DNA from: JACRCT01 sp049841135
GTDB lineage: Bacteria; Myxococcota; Myxococcia; Myxococcales; UBA5297
Direction of reading: 5' to 3'
DNA length: 64,000 bases
Assembly (NCBI GenBank): GCA_049841135.1
Contig: JASGHK010000004.1
Coordinates: forward strand, 2,170,001 to 2,234,000
Position 1 is the stretch's first letter. Every line of letters starts with the position of its first letter. This document shows positions 26,788-35,480 of the stretch, piece by piece. The notes below the pieces were generated by a model. The model saw nothing but the letters and a program-made list of their open reading frames with translations, did not search any database and was not told the DNA's origin. Both the position numbers and the translations under genes were made by a program.

Positions 26788-27494
26788 AGCGTCTCGCCCT
26801 GCCCGTCCTGCTCCTGTCGCTCGCGTCCTGCGCCCACGGCCTGGCACCGCTGGGCGAGAAGGAGCACCCGGTCTCCGTGATCTCGTTCAAGCCGGGAGAC
26901 AAGGTCCCTGCCGTCCTGCGCGAGAAGGCGCTGCCGGTCGATCCCAAGGACCCTGAGCTGCGACAGCTCATCGACGGGATGTTGGTCGAGCTCGACCGGA
27001 CGGGCGGCGTTGGACTGGCCGCGCCGCAGGTCGGCGTCTCGCGGAGGGTGGTGCTCGTGAAGGTGCACACGCGGCCCAAGGGCAAGGAAGAGCCGACCGT
27101 CTTGGCGTTCGTCAACCCGGCCATCGAGGACGTCAGCCAGGACACGGACCTCGACTGGGAAGCCTGCCTCTCGGTGGAGGGCGTCGGCGGCATGGTGCGG
27201 CGCTTCAACCGCATCATCCTCACGCACGACCCCATCGGCGGCGGCCCGCGGCTGCGCGAGCGGCTGGCGGACTGGGATGCGCGCATCGCCCAGCACGAGG
27301 TGGACCACCTCGACGGCGTGCTCTTCACCGACAAGGTGGCTGGGCCGCTGGTGCCGATCGACGAGATGCGCAAGCGCCGCGACGAGTTGCACCGCAAGCG
27401 AGGCTGGTTGCCGCCCGAGGCGCCGGCTGCGACTCCCGCGGCTTCCCCGATGGCTCCGGTTCCTGGAGATCCGGCCGCGCCCGTCAGCCCCTGA
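26784..27494 (+). CDS. def: Peptide deformylase-like lipoprotein
   Basis: 236 aa. The three deformylase motifs are present: GVGLAAPQ (residue about 74), EACLS (126, Ala instead of the usual Gly in EGCLS) and QHEVDH (170, metal ligands). The unusual part is the N-terminus, LPVLLLSLASCAHG, a clear lipobox. The enzyme would therefore be exported and lipid-anchored, away from ribosomes. The C-terminal tail is Pro/Ala-rich. It is coupled to the WD40 gene. It may act on formyl peptides outside the cytoplasm or have a different substrate; this is inference. Confidence 0.85.
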   Translation: MKRLALPVLLLSLASCAHGLAPLGEKEHPVSVISFKPGDKVPAVLREKALPVDPKDPELRQLIDGMLVELDRTGGVGLAAPQVGVSRRVVLVKVHTRPKGKEEPTVLAFVNPAIEDVSQDTDLDWEACLSVEGVGGMVRRFNRIILTHDPIGGGPRLRERLADWDARIAQHEVDHLDGVLFTDKVAGPLVPIDEMRKRRDELHRKRGWLPPEAPAATPAASPMAPVPGDPAAPVSP

Positions 27495-27899
27495 ACGGTG
27501 GGAGCTGCGGTGGACTCTCTTCGATGTTGCTCGCAGCGCGCCGCGGGGCGATTGAGGACCGTTCTCCTCCAATGGAAGCTCCCCTACAGGCGAGGAGCCC
27601 CAAGCACTCGAACCCAGCTTGGACGGTGCGTCGAGCGCGACTTCAGCCGTCATCAACCGCTCCCAGCGGCCTGCAATCCTTGAAGCCGGCGCCCAAGTCG
27701 CGAAGGTTAAGCCCACGTTGCGGGAGCAAGTCGGTCTCCAATGCCGTCCACGAGGAGGCAAAGGCGATCCGCGCCCGCGCGCTGAGCGTCCGGCGCTGCA
27801 TGCCTGCCGGGCCACCGAGCGGCGGCGACCTCATTGGCGATCGAAACGTGCGGGCCCCGCTGGGGCCGGGTGATCGTTCGAAGCTGCTATTGCCGCAGG
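27495..27899. other. Intergenic stretch, no gene seen
   Basis: About 400 bp with only short frames of atypical composition on both strands. I see no RNA gene and no strong hairpin. It may be a decayed gene. Confidence 0.4.
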
Positions 27900-28433
27900 T
27901 CAGCGTGGGGGCGCCGCGCACTCTCTGTGCCAACGCGCCTTCAACTCACCAACCTTCGGCTCTACGGCCTCCTTGAGAAAGACCGTTGGCTTCGACCACT
28001 GCTTCTTCGCCTTTGCCACCAGACATTCGCAGAGCGCGGATGGCGTCGCGCAAGCCTTCGGCTCGAGTCCTTTCAAGAAACGGTCAAAGCCCGCTGGGTC
28101 GGTATCCAGACAGTCTCCAGCCACCTTTGTCATCGTAGCGGCGAGCTTCGCGTCGCCTCTCAAGACCCCGTCATCGACGGCTGCCGCGGTCCAACCGAGC
28201 TGTTCGAGCTTCTGTTGGTCGCAGGCGCACGCGCCGCGGAAGTACTTCTCGATCGGGTTGGACTTCGCGCAGGCGTTGACGAACGCTGAGCGCTCGGCTG
28301 CAGTCCACTCGGCCTTGGGTGGGAGTGGCGATTCCCTTTGCGCGTCCCGCGCTGGAATGGGCTGCGACGGCGCCGCTGCCGATCCAAGGACCGACACCGC
28401 TATGCCCCAAAGGACGGTAAGAATCCCGCGCAT
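27900..28433 (-). CDS. Hypothetical secreted Cys-containing protein
   Basis: 177 aa with a signal peptide (MRGILTVLWGIAVSVLGSAA). The mature region has a CACDQQK motif (near residue 70) and more Cys later (GDCLDTDP, CATPSALCECL), likely disulfides. The helical C-terminus includes FLKEAVEPKVGELKARWHRE. No family was recognised. It points away from element B. Confidence 0.65.
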   Translation of the reverse strand: MRGILTVLWGIAVSVLGSAAAPSQPIPARDAQRESPLPPKAEWTAAERSAFVNACAKSNPIEKYFRGACACDQQKLEQLGWTAAAVDDGVLRGDAKLAATMTKVAGDCLDTDPAGFDRFLKGLEPKACATPSALCECLVAKAKKQWSKPTVFLKEAVEPKVGELKARWHRECAAPPR

Positions 28434-28702
28434 GGCCGCTTCCTCCCGCGATTGATCTTACGCTTGCCCTGCGCCGTCAGGCACCAGAGACGCGTGCAGC
28501 GAGCCGCTCGACGTGACGCGGCCGATAGGAGGAAGAGATGGCCGCTATCGAGGTGTTGACCTCGGCCTAGGATGCCCGCGCCGAGTGCAGAGCAGTTGCT
28601 CTCGGTCGCGGCCCGGGCGATACAACGACCGGCGCTACCCGCGAACAACCGTGCCGCAGCCGACTAAGCCACTGGAACACCAGTCGTTCCAGGGAGTTTG
28701 CT

Positions 28703-28746
28703 AGCGCGCCAGGCGGGACTCGAACCCACTGCCTGCGGCTTAGAAG
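28703..28746. repeat. attL of element B (44-bp tRNA-Arg 3' half)
   Basis: 44 bp identical to 41772-41815. It spans the anticodon arm to the acceptor end of tRNA-Arg(UCU) on the minus strand, without the 5' half. It marks the left junction. Confidence 0.92.
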
Positions 28747-28864
28747 CGAGACCTCCCGCTTTGACAGCCGTTCGCAGCCGTTACCAGTCCTAGAGAATTC
28801 AGGCACTTCGCTCAGACCACCCAGTCCAGCCGTCCCATCGGTTCGCAGCCCTGCCGAGGGATTT

Positions 28865-28882
28865 TCCTACCCGGCTCCTACC
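28865..28882. repeat. Candidate integrase arm-type sites, left arm
   Basis: TCCTACC at 28865-28871 and 28876-28882, starts 11 bp apart, 119 bp from the core. The same pair with the same spacing occurs on the other side of the core at 41681-41698. Two copies of GTTCGCAGCC (28770 and 28841) lie nearby. Confidence 0.5.
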
Positions 28883-28927
28883 GCGCGCCGGGCGCCGAAG
28901 CTGCAGACCATCGCCGGCCTTCGCGGC

Positions 28928-29107
28928 GTGCGCCTGCTCACCGTCCGCGATGTGGCCGAGCGCCTGGGCGTTTGCACCGCCACCGTCTACGCGCTCGTGG
29001 ACCGCGGCGAGCTCGCCCACGTCCGGGTGAGCAACGCGATCCGCATCGAGCCGGCGGCGCTCGAGGCCTACTTGGTTGCTCAGCGCGCGGGAGGGCCCCG
29101 CCGATGA
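28928..29107 (+). CDS. HTH domain at left end of element B
   Basis: 59 aa if started at GTG 28928, the first possible start; no ribosome site is visible. LLTVRDVAERLGVCTATVYA, then RVSNAIRIEPAALEAYL, is a complete excisionase-type HTH_17 domain. The frame is open from inside attL at 28703 with no other start. In the circular form this frame continues the integrase exactly, giving a 575-aa integrase-HTH fusion. As integrated, the domain is either silent or expressed from the GTG. Its stop overlaps the next ATG (ATGA). Confidence 0.6.
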   Translation: MRLLTVRDVAERLGVCTATVYALVDRGELAHVRVSNAIRIEPAALEAYLVAQRAGGPRR

Positions 29108-29430
29108 CCAGCACCAGGAAGCCGCAGCAGCCCCGCCCTTGCGTCGAAGACAGCCGGCCCGAGTCTTCGGACGCCCCCGCCCCGCCGCGCGCTCCTGCGC
29201 CCGCCCAGGCCGTCGAGTCGGCCAGCCTGATATTCCGCCTCGAGAGCATCCTGCGCGTCGGCCCGCCGAAGCCGCCGGCGCCCGTCGTCTCCGCGCCAGC
29301 GGCATCCACTTCGCCCGCGCCGCCGCCGGCCCCCTTGAGCGAAGCCGAGCTCGAGGCGATCCGCAGCGGTCCGCCGCGAATGGTCAGCGTGCGTGTGCGC
29401 CGCGCTCGCGCGGGGAGGCACTGGCGATGA
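29104..29430 (+). CDS. Proline-rich hypothetical protein
   Basis: 108 aa, mostly disordered Pro/Ala/Ser (APPAPVVS-like stretches) with a short helix (SASLIFRLESILRVG) and a basic end. ATGA overlaps on both sides place it in an operon with the HTH frame upstream and the gene downstream. Confidence 0.5.
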   Translation: MTSTRKPQQPRPCVEDSRPESSDAPAPPRAPAPAQAVESASLIFRLESILRVGPPKPPAPVVSAPAASTSPAPPPAPLSEAELEAIRSGPPRMVSVRVRRARAGRHWR

Positions 29431-29717
29431 GCACTCCCCGCCTGCCAGTCGCCACACCGGAAGCCCCGCTGGCGCAGCATGTAGCTCAGGCCGCCCTCGC
29501 CGCGCTGCAGTCGAAGCGGCTCGACGAGGGGGACGCCATGGTTCGCTTCCTGCGCGCGCTGCCGTCCGTCGGCGGGGAGATGGACCGCCTGGAGGCTGCG
29601 CGCCTGGTCGAGCAGCACCTGGCCGCCGGCCTCGGAGTCTGCGAGGCCTTCCGGCTCGCCGGCCTGCACGTCGGTCGCGACGCCCGGACGATTCGCCGCT
29701 GGGTCGTTGGCTCCTGA
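29427..29717 (+). CDS. Small HTH-like hypothetical protein
   Basis: 96 aa from ATG 29427, overlapping the previous stop. The C-terminus (CEAFRLAGLHVGRDARTIRR) looks like an HTH of the kind found in small regulators; the N-terminus is helical. No firm family. Confidence 0.5.
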   Translation: MSTPRLPVATPEAPLAQHVAQAALAALQSKRLDEGDAMVRFLRALPSVGGEMDRLEAARLVEQHLAAGLGVCEAFRLAGLHVGRDARTIRRWVVGS

Positions 29718-29774
29718 TGCCGCATCGGGGCCCGCGGTGGTCGCGGGTCCCGGCAGTCGAGTAGAGGTCCCCCG

Positions 29775-30989
29775 ATGTTCGAGACCGCCGCCGTACCCGA
29801 GGCCGTCGAGGCCGCTCCTGACGACTTCTGGGCCGTGGTCGAAGACGTCGCGGCGCTGCTCGACGAGCTGCGCGAGCCCGCGCCGCAGCCGGAGGAACCG
29901 AGCGTGTCTCCGGCCGTGGAGCCAAGCCACGCCGCCGAGCCGAGCCGGCCAGAGGTTCAGCCCCACCCAGCGCCATCGGCAGCACCAAGCCACCTCGACG
30001 ACTTGACGGACAATGGGTTCTGCCCTGCCTGCGGCTACTCACACCTGACGGGAGACCGCCGCCGATACCTGGCGCGATGCCTCCCGGCGACCAACCCGGA
30101 AATCCGCGAAGCCTGGCCGTGCTTCTACCCGCCTGGCCTGACTGGCAACAAACGGATGCAGCGAGACCTTCACGCCATTGGGGCCGTGTTCGGCGGCTCC
30201 ATCGTTTGGGACCACCTCTGGCACGTTCCCGGAGACCAGCTGCCCGCGGTCTACGCGCCCGGCGAGGCGATGGGACAACTTCTGTCGCCGTTGTCACATG
30301 AGGACGGGCGAACCTCCCTCTTGAACCCGAACGGACAGGGAGACCCCATGCAGTTCGACGACGACAAGCGGAAGCTGAAGCAAGCGCAGGCCACCCTCGC
30401 GCGGCTCAACAAGGAGCACGCGGCGCTGGACCTGGAGGGCTGCAAGGAAGCGACGGCTGCGGCGCTCAAGGCGGTGTCCGACTCCGACGTGGCTGCGGCC
30501 ATCGAGGGCACGGACGAAGCGCGCGCCAGGGCCACCGAGGCGCGGGCCGTCTACGCCGCGGCGGCCGAGCTCGAGGCCGAGCGCACCCCGCGGGCGAAGA
30601 CGCTCTGGCAGGCCATCGGCCAGGTGGCGAAGGAGGTCGAGGCGCTGGACGCGCGCATCAAGACCGCCGCGCCCATGGCCCGGAAGTCCTTCCTGGCCTC
30701 GAAGCATGCCGCCACCGTCGAGGCGCTCAGGCCGCTGATCTTCACGCTCCTGGCGGAAAGGGTCTCCAGCGGTGGAGACGGCTTCGGGGGCAACGTCCAA
30801 GGCGTGGTGGGCTCGCTGCTCGTCAAGGAGTTGGGCGGGCCGCTGGAGGTCGTGCGCGGCACGCGCGCGCTCGCGAGCACGCTGCTCTCCGAGATCATCC
30901 AGGCCGAGCCCGAGCCGGCGAACGAAGAGACCGAGATCGAGGCCGACGCCGTCGAGGACGCGCAGGTGTCGCAGGAGGTCGCGCCGTGA
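29775..30989 (+). CDS. Hypothetical protein, zinc-knuckle N-part and coiled-coil C-part
   Basis: 404 aa. Residues 1-75 are Pro/Glu-rich. A CPACGYSHLTGDRRRYLARC segment may bind zinc. From about residue 192 a long Ala/Lys/Glu coiled coil begins (KRKLKQAQATLARLNKEH). An internal ATG at 30348, behind ACAGGGAG, could start the second half as a separate protein, so this may be two genes joined by a lost stop. No homologue was recognised. It lies upstream of the terminase and may be a head- or packaging-related helper. Confidence 0.55.
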   Translation: MFETAAVPEAVEAAPDDFWAVVEDVAALLDELREPAPQPEEPSVSPAVEPSHAAEPSRPEVQPHPAPSAAPSHLDDLTDNGFCPACGYSHLTGDRRRYLARCLPATNPEIREAWPCFYPPGLTGNKRMQRDLHAIGAVFGGSIVWDHLWHVPGDQLPAVYAPGEAMGQLLSPLSHEDGRTSLLNPNGQGDPMQFDDDKRKLKQAQATLARLNKEHAALDLEGCKEATAAALKAVSDSDVAAAIEGTDEARARATEARAVYAAAAELEAERTPRAKTLWQAIGQVAKEVEALDARIKTAAPMARKSFLASKHAATVEALRPLIFTLLAERVSSGGDGFGGNVQGVVGSLLVKELGGPLEVVRGTRALASTLLSEIIQAEPEPANEETEIEADAVEDAQVSQEVAP

Positions 30990-31513
30990 CCTCCCGAACC
31001 CCCGACCAGCTCGCACGCGAGCTCGCAGCCCGCTACCGGCTCAACGCCGCCGAAACCGCCGAGGTCATCGAGGCGGCGCACGGCTTCTCCACCATGGGGG
31101 TGCTCGCGCTCGAGGCCCAGCACGCGGCGATCTTCCGCTCGTCGAAGCCCAGCGGGCTCGCCAGCGCTCTCTCCATGCTCGCGGTCAACGCGCGAGAGGA
31201 GCGCATCGCTGCTCTCGCGGGCGAGCAGCCCCGCCTGCCTCTCACCAGCCACGACAACGAGGGCGGGGAAGCCACGCCAGCGCGCATCGCCAGCATGACG
31301 GGCGCCGACCCGGGCGATGTCGAGAAGCTGGCGAAGTCCTTCGCGGGCATGGACGCCAAGGCCCTGAAGGAAGCCCGCCTCGCCGCGCACAAGGACGCCA
31401 TGGCGGACGCCGCCAAGCCGGAGGCCAAGGCGCGCCTGTTCCTGGCCTCGGCCCGAGCGCTCGAGCTGGAGCGCGCACCCGCACCGCCGCCCCAGGCCCC
31501 GCCCGCGAAGTAG
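30986..31513 (+). CDS. Hypothetical protein before the terminase
   Basis: 175 aa, starting with a GTG that overlaps the previous stop (GTGA). Ala-rich and helical (LARELAARYRLNAAETAEVI; ALKEARLAAHKDAMADAAK). Its composition recalls phage scaffold or protease-adjacent proteins, but no motif supports this. Confidence 0.5.
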   Translation: MTSRTPDQLARELAARYRLNAAETAEVIEAAHGFSTMGVLALEAQHAAIFRSSKPSGLASALSMLAVNAREERIAALAGEQPRLPLTSHDNEGGEATPARIASMTGADPGDVEKLAKSFAGMDAKALKEARLAAHKDAMADAAKPEAKARLFLASARALELERAPAPPPQAPPAK

Positions 31514-31547
31514 TCCAACCGCAGCAAGCCCAAGGAGGGCCAAGACC

Positions 31548-31766
31548 ATGGCAACGCGCAGCAAGGCAGTGATCGACGCGGAGTTTCACCCGCTCCTCAA
31601 GGAGGTGATCGCCCGCATGACTATCGACAAGAAGCAGAAGGTCACGGTTTCCAGCCTCTGGAAGGACCTGAAGCTCTACCTGGGCGGGACGGCGTCGAGC
31701 ACCGGCGTCCGAGCCATCGTCAAGGAAGGCGCTGACGCCGGCTGGGACGAGCTTTCCGGCGGGTGA
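31548..31766 (+). CDS. Small hypothetical protein
   Basis: 72 aa from ATG 31548, with AAGGAGG upstream. It starts MATRSKAVIDAEFHPLLKEV and is Lys-rich and compact. It lies between a helical protein and the terminase small subunit. It could bind DNA; not recognised. Confidence 0.5.
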   Translation: MATRSKAVIDAEFHPLLKEVIARMTIDKKQKVTVSSLWKDLKLYLGGTASSTGVRAIVKEGADAGWDELSGG

Positions 31767-31772
31767 CCCACG

Positions 31773-32404
31773 ATGGCCCTGACCGCCAAGCGACGAGCGT
31801 TCGTCCGCGAGTACCTGCGGGATGGGTGCGCGTCTGCCGCGGCGGTCAGGGCCGGCTACTCGAAGAAGACCGCGAAGCAGATCGGCTGGGCGCTCCTGCA
31901 GGAGCCGGAGATCGCCACCGAGATCGAACTAGGGCAGGCACAGCTCGCCGCAGCCGCGAAGCTCGAGGCGACCGACGTGCGGCACCAGGTCGCGAAGCTC
32001 TGCCTGATGGACCCGCGGCGCTTCTTCGGGCCCGATGGAGCGCTCCTGTCGGTGCCGGAGATGCCGCCCGAGAACGCGGCGATGCTGACCGGCTTCGACG
32101 TCAAGGAGCCTTCGACGACGAAGGCAAGGCCATCGGCCGCGTGGTCAAGGTGCGCTTCTCCCCGAAGCTCGACGTGCTGGACCAGGCCGCCCGGCTGCTC
32201 GGCCTGCACAAGGACGCGCAGCCGTACAGCGACCGTCCAATCAGCATTCGCATCAATTACGCCGGACCAGCCGGCACGGGCGCGGACTCCCAGGACGCTC
32301 TTTCGGAGCCCGCCGCCGAGCTGCCGCAGAAGACCCCCGAACCCGTCTCACCCAAGCTTGCCAACGTGCTCGAGCGCTGTCTGGCCGGGCGCAAGGAAAC
32401 GTGA
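31773..32404 (+). pseudogene. Terminase small subunit (frameshifted)
   Basis: The N-terminus has the terminase_2 HTH pattern: LTAKRRAFVREYLRDGCASA, then AVRAGYSKKTAKQIGWALLQ and PEIATEIELGQAQ. The coding frame switches near 32108; one base restored in GAGCCTTCGAC gives EAFDDEGKAIGRVVKVRFS and the reading continues to 32404. The family recognises pac/cos sites and hands DNA to the large subunit. No large subunit is present in this element, so it would have to work with a helper phage's motor, or it is a relic. Confidence 0.85.
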
Positions 32405-32407
32405 CCC

Positions 32408-34585
32408 ATGCCGACCATCGACCACGCACAGGAGTCTTTCGCCGTTGGCGAGCTCGCGCCCCGTCTCCATGGGCGGGTGAGCTCGGACCTCTACAAGGCC
32501 GCCCTGGCGCTCTGCCAGGACTTCCGAGTGACGCCGCAGGGGAACCTGCTCAAGCGCCCCGGCTCGCGCTACGTGGCCAAGGGGTGGAAGGGCGCCCTAC
32601 GCCACATCCCAAGTCCTGACCGCCGCGGCTACCTGGTGAACTTCGCCGACGAGTCCGTGGCGTGCTTCTCCGCCGACGGGCTCTTCCCGCGAGCGGGGCA
32701 GGCGCTGGCCCATGGAGTCGGCCAGACCTACTTCGAGCTCGTCCAGGATGGCGACTTCGGCGCCGACCACGATGCGTGGACGGTTGTGTCCGGCGGAGTC
32801 GTCGATTGGGCCGAGCATCCGTGGCACGCCATCGCCCGAGGAGACGTGCCCGCAACGCCGGGGATGCCGGCGGACTGCGCCGTGTTCGCATCCGGCGGCG
32901 GGAAGATCCGCCAGGCCATCACCGCCCGAGAAGCCGGAACGCACTCGCTCCGCTTCTCGCTGGTCACCTCCGCCACCGGCTCGCCCGACACCCAGGTGGT
33001 CGCGCTGGCAGACGGCAAGACCTTCCAGCTCCGCGTCGGAACGTCCGAGGGCGGGGCCGAGCTGCTCGCCTTCTCCGAGACCGCGACCACGCTTTGGAAC
33101 GGGAAGAAGGACGCCAGCTACCGCTTCGACGTCGAGGTCCCGGCGGCCGGAACCATCTACCTGGAGCTCGAGGCAGACGGCTTCGCCTGCTTCACGGGCA
33201 TCTCGCTGCACTCCCCGAGCGGCTACGGTCTTCCAGCTGGGCCGTGGACGGAGGCGCAGCTCGCGAACATCCAGACCGCCGTGCTGCAGGAGACTGGCCG
33301 GGAAGGCCTGGTGGTCGTTCACCCGGACGTGCGGCCCCACCGCGTGTGGATCGACCCGTTCGGCGTCTGGCACTGCGACCCCATCACCTTCACCAGCGAA
33401 CCGACCGAGTGGGGAGAGTCGAACTGGCCCAGCGCCGTCGAGGTCTTCCAAGGCCGCCTCTGGCTGGCCGGCTGCCGGGCCTGCCCTGACAAGTTCTGGG
33501 GCTCGAAGATCGACGACTTGGCCGATTTCACCATCGGGGACACCGCCACTGACGCGCTGGCGTACCGGTTGCGCGCTCGAGCGGGCATCCGCTGGATGCG
33601 CGGCATCCGAGGCGCGCTCTTCATGGGCACCGAGGACGCCGAGTTCTCGGTGAGTTCTCAGGCCGGCGTCATCTGCACCACCGACTACCAGATCTCGGAG
33701 GAGAGCAGCCGCGGCAGTGCGAAGCTCCCCGCGATGCTGGTCGGCTCCCGGCTCCTCTACGTCAGCCAGGACCAGCGCAAGCTGCGGGCCCTCTCGTTCT
33801 CGCAGGAGCGCGCCGCCTGGCAGTCGGAGAACCTGCTGTCCTACGCCGAGCATCTGACCGACGGGAACGGCATCGAGGAGCTGGCCGAGGTCCGCAACCC
33901 CGACGATGTCCTGGCCGCGCGCCGTGCCGACGGGACGCTGGTCTGCTGCACCATGGGCGAGAACATGGCGGCGTGGTGGCGCTGCACGCTCGGCGGGGAA
34001 GGGCGCGTCGACTCCATCGTGTCCATCCCCGGCGATCCGTCGGTGCTCTGGATGCTGGTCCACCGCGGCGACTCGTACTTCTACGAGACGCTCACCTTCA
34101 CCGGGCAGGCCGCCGACCAGTACCTAGACTGCTGGGTCGCAGGAACGCTCGTCGTGGCCACCAACTCGGTGTCCGGTCTGCCCTATGCGGACGGGACCAA
34201 CGTGACCATCCTCGACGGCTCGCACGTGCACGAACTGGTGCCAGTGTCCGGAGGGTCGGGAGGGTCGTTCGCCATTCACCTGGGGGCGGACATCCCCGCC
34301 GTGGTCGGTCTGCCCTTCACCTCGACGGCAACGACGCTGCCGATCCCCACCGTGAGCCAGCGCGCGAAGAAGCGCTGGCCTCAGGCGTTCGCCAAGCTGA
34401 GCAACTCCGCGCTGCCCAAGGTCGCCGGCGAGCGGCCCCCGGGGGCCATGGATGCGCTCGTCTCCAAGGACGTGCACACCAACTCTCTCGGCTGGGGAGA
34501 CGGAAGCATCAGCGTCGAGCAGGAACGGCCGTTCCGCACCGAGATCGTCTCGCTCTTCGGGAAGGTGTCCGCGTCGCAGCTGTAG
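32408..34585 (+). CDS. Phage tail nozzle/tubular-like protein
   Basis: 725 aa. Features fit podovirus tail tubular protein B-like proteins: an N-terminal LLKRPGSRYVAKGWKGALRH, then a bulky beta-rich body with the family-like WPSAVEVFQGRLWLAGC, FWGSKIDDLADFTIGDTATD and ALAYRL. The C-terminus (TEIVSLFGKVSASQL) also fits. The protein would form part of the tail tube or tip. It starts 4 nt after the terminase gene. It is the only large structural gene in element B, so it may modify a helper phage's tail, or be all that remains of a prophage. Confidence 0.75.
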   Translation: MPTIDHAQESFAVGELAPRLHGRVSSDLYKAALALCQDFRVTPQGNLLKRPGSRYVAKGWKGALRHIPSPDRRGYLVNFADESVACFSADGLFPRAGQALAHGVGQTYFELVQDGDFGADHDAWTVVSGGVVDWAEHPWHAIARGDVPATPGMPADCAVFASGGGKIRQAITAREAGTHSLRFSLVTSATGSPDTQVVALADGKTFQLRVGTSEGGAELLAFSETATTLWNGKKDASYRFDVEVPAAGTIYLELEADGFACFTGISLHSPSGYGLPAGPWTEAQLANIQTAVLQETGREGLVVVHPDVRPHRVWIDPFGVWHCDPITFTSEPTEWGESNWPSAVEVFQGRLWLAGCRACPDKFWGSKIDDLADFTIGDTATDALAYRLRARAGIRWMRGIRGALFMGTEDAEFSVSSQAGVICTTDYQISEESSRGSAKLPAMLVGSRLLYVSQDQRKLRALSFSQERAAWQSENLLSYAEHLTDGNGIEELAEVRNPDDVLAARRADGTLVCCTMGENMAAWWRCTLGGEGRVDSIVSIPGDPSVLWMLVHRGDSYFYETLTFTGQAADQYLDCWVAGTLVVATNSVSGLPYADGTNVTILDGSHVHELVPVSGGSGGSFAIHLGADIPAVVGLPFTSTATTLPIPTVSQRAKKRWPQAFAKLSNSALPKVAGERPPGAMDALVSKDVHTNSLGWGDGSISVEQERPFRTEIVSLFGKVSASQL

Positions 34586-34656
34586 CGGTCAGGCGTAGGA
34601 GGGGAGCAGGGCAACGGCGGGCTTCTGGTTCACTCCAGAGGCCCGCCGTCTTTTGC

Positions 34657-35181
34657 TCAGCACGTCCCGAGGCAGTAGCAGTCGGTCGCGCATTGGGGAT
34701 CGGCACAGTCCACCTTCTTGTCCCCGTTGTCGTCCCGGCTGTTGCGGCAGTCTTCTGGGCCAAGAGCCCCGGCGTCCGGCGATTGCTTCGAGCACGCATA
34801 CTGCTCGCAGCTGTTGCTCTGGCAGTCGGAGTTGCGGCTGCAGGTGCCTTCGCTCCCGGCCACAGCGCACACGCCACCCGTGCAGGTGCTCGAGCAGCAC
34901 TCCCAGTCCTTAGTGCAGACTGCAGTCACTCCAAGGCAGCACCACCCTGGATAGACGGTCTGGCCGTTCTCCTGGCGGGACACGTCGTAGCGAATCACGA
35001 GAAGCTTGGAGCAGCAGAGCGCAGCCGCGGCTTCGCTGGTCGTGCCCCGCGTCTCCAGGCCGGTCTCGATGCATCCTCCGGCGTCCGGACCGGCCCACCC
35101 CGTATCCACAGAGGGAAGCGGCGCCGTTTGGCCGCAAGCCGTCGCCAACACCAGAAGAACTGCCGCGAGTGTCGTTCGCAT
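34657..35181 (-). CDS. Cysteine-rich lipoprotein
   Basis: 174 aa from ATG 35181, behind GGGAGG. A lipobox (LLVLATACGQ) predicts lipid anchoring. About twenty Cys occur in patterns such as CCSSTCTGGVCAVAG, CSRNSDCQSNSCEQYAC and DNGDKKVDCADPQC, the last being a Ca-binding-like motif common in myxobacterial surface proteins. It is transcribed against the rest of the element and has no phage-like partner, so it looks like moron cargo. Confidence 0.75.
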   Translation of the reverse strand: MRTTLAAVLLVLATACGQTAPLPSVDTGWAGPDAGGCIETGLETRGTTSEAAAALCCSKLLVIRYDVSRQENGQTVYPGWCCLGVTAVCTKDWECCSSTCTGGVCAVAGSEGTCSRNSDCQSNSCEQYACSKQSPDAGALGPEDCRNSRDDNGDKKVDCADPQCATDCYCLGTC

Positions 35182-35238
35182 GGAACCTCCCGCGGCCAGT
35201 GTCTCGCCGGACGGGAGGGTGGGCAAGCGGATAGGTGC

Positions 35239-35268
35239 TTGACAGCTAGCATATGCCTTGTGTATATG
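35239..35268 (+). promoter_or_regulatory. Promoter with operator-like dyads
   Basis: TTGACA at 35239-35244, an 18-bp spacer and TATATG at 35263-35268. Short dyads overlap it (GCATATGC at about 35249; GTATATGTTCATAC at 35262-35275). It directly precedes a ribbon-helix-helix gene, suggesting autoregulation. Confidence 0.5.
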
Positions 35269-35276
35269 TTCATACC

Positions 35277-35480
35277 ATGAACGCCGCCCGATTCACCGCC
35301 ACCATCCCCGTCCCCCTGACTCAAGACGTCGTCGACCGCGCGGACGCGCTGCTCAAGAAAGCAGACCGCCTGCCCGAGTTCGCCGTCTCGCGTCTCTCCC
35401 GTGCTGCCGTGCTCCGCCTTGCCATCATGCGCGGGCTCGACGTGCTCGAGCAGGAAGTGAAGGGAGCCGGCCGTGGCTAA
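35277..35480 (+). CDS. Ribbon-helix-helix regulator
   Basis: 67 aa from ATG 35277. FTATIPVPLTQDVVDRADAL, then SRLSRAAVLRLAIMRGLDVL, fits the strand-helix-helix of Arc/MetJ/CopG repressors. It opens the rightward early-type operon of element B and probably binds the dyads in its own promoter. It overlaps the next gene by 8 nt. Confidence 0.65.
   Translation: MNAARFTATIPVPLTQDVVDRADALLKKADRLPEFAVSRLSRAAVLRLAIMRGLDVLEQEVKGAGRG

Noticed and set aside
28513..28702. Possible small gene left of element B
   Set aside because: Arg/Pro-rich with no ribosome site; stops at the att repeat by chance.
28761..28796. TTGACA at 28761 as a promoter for the left end of element B
   Set aside because: No acceptable -10 hexamer at 16-18 bp; nearest candidates are at 14 or 24 bp.
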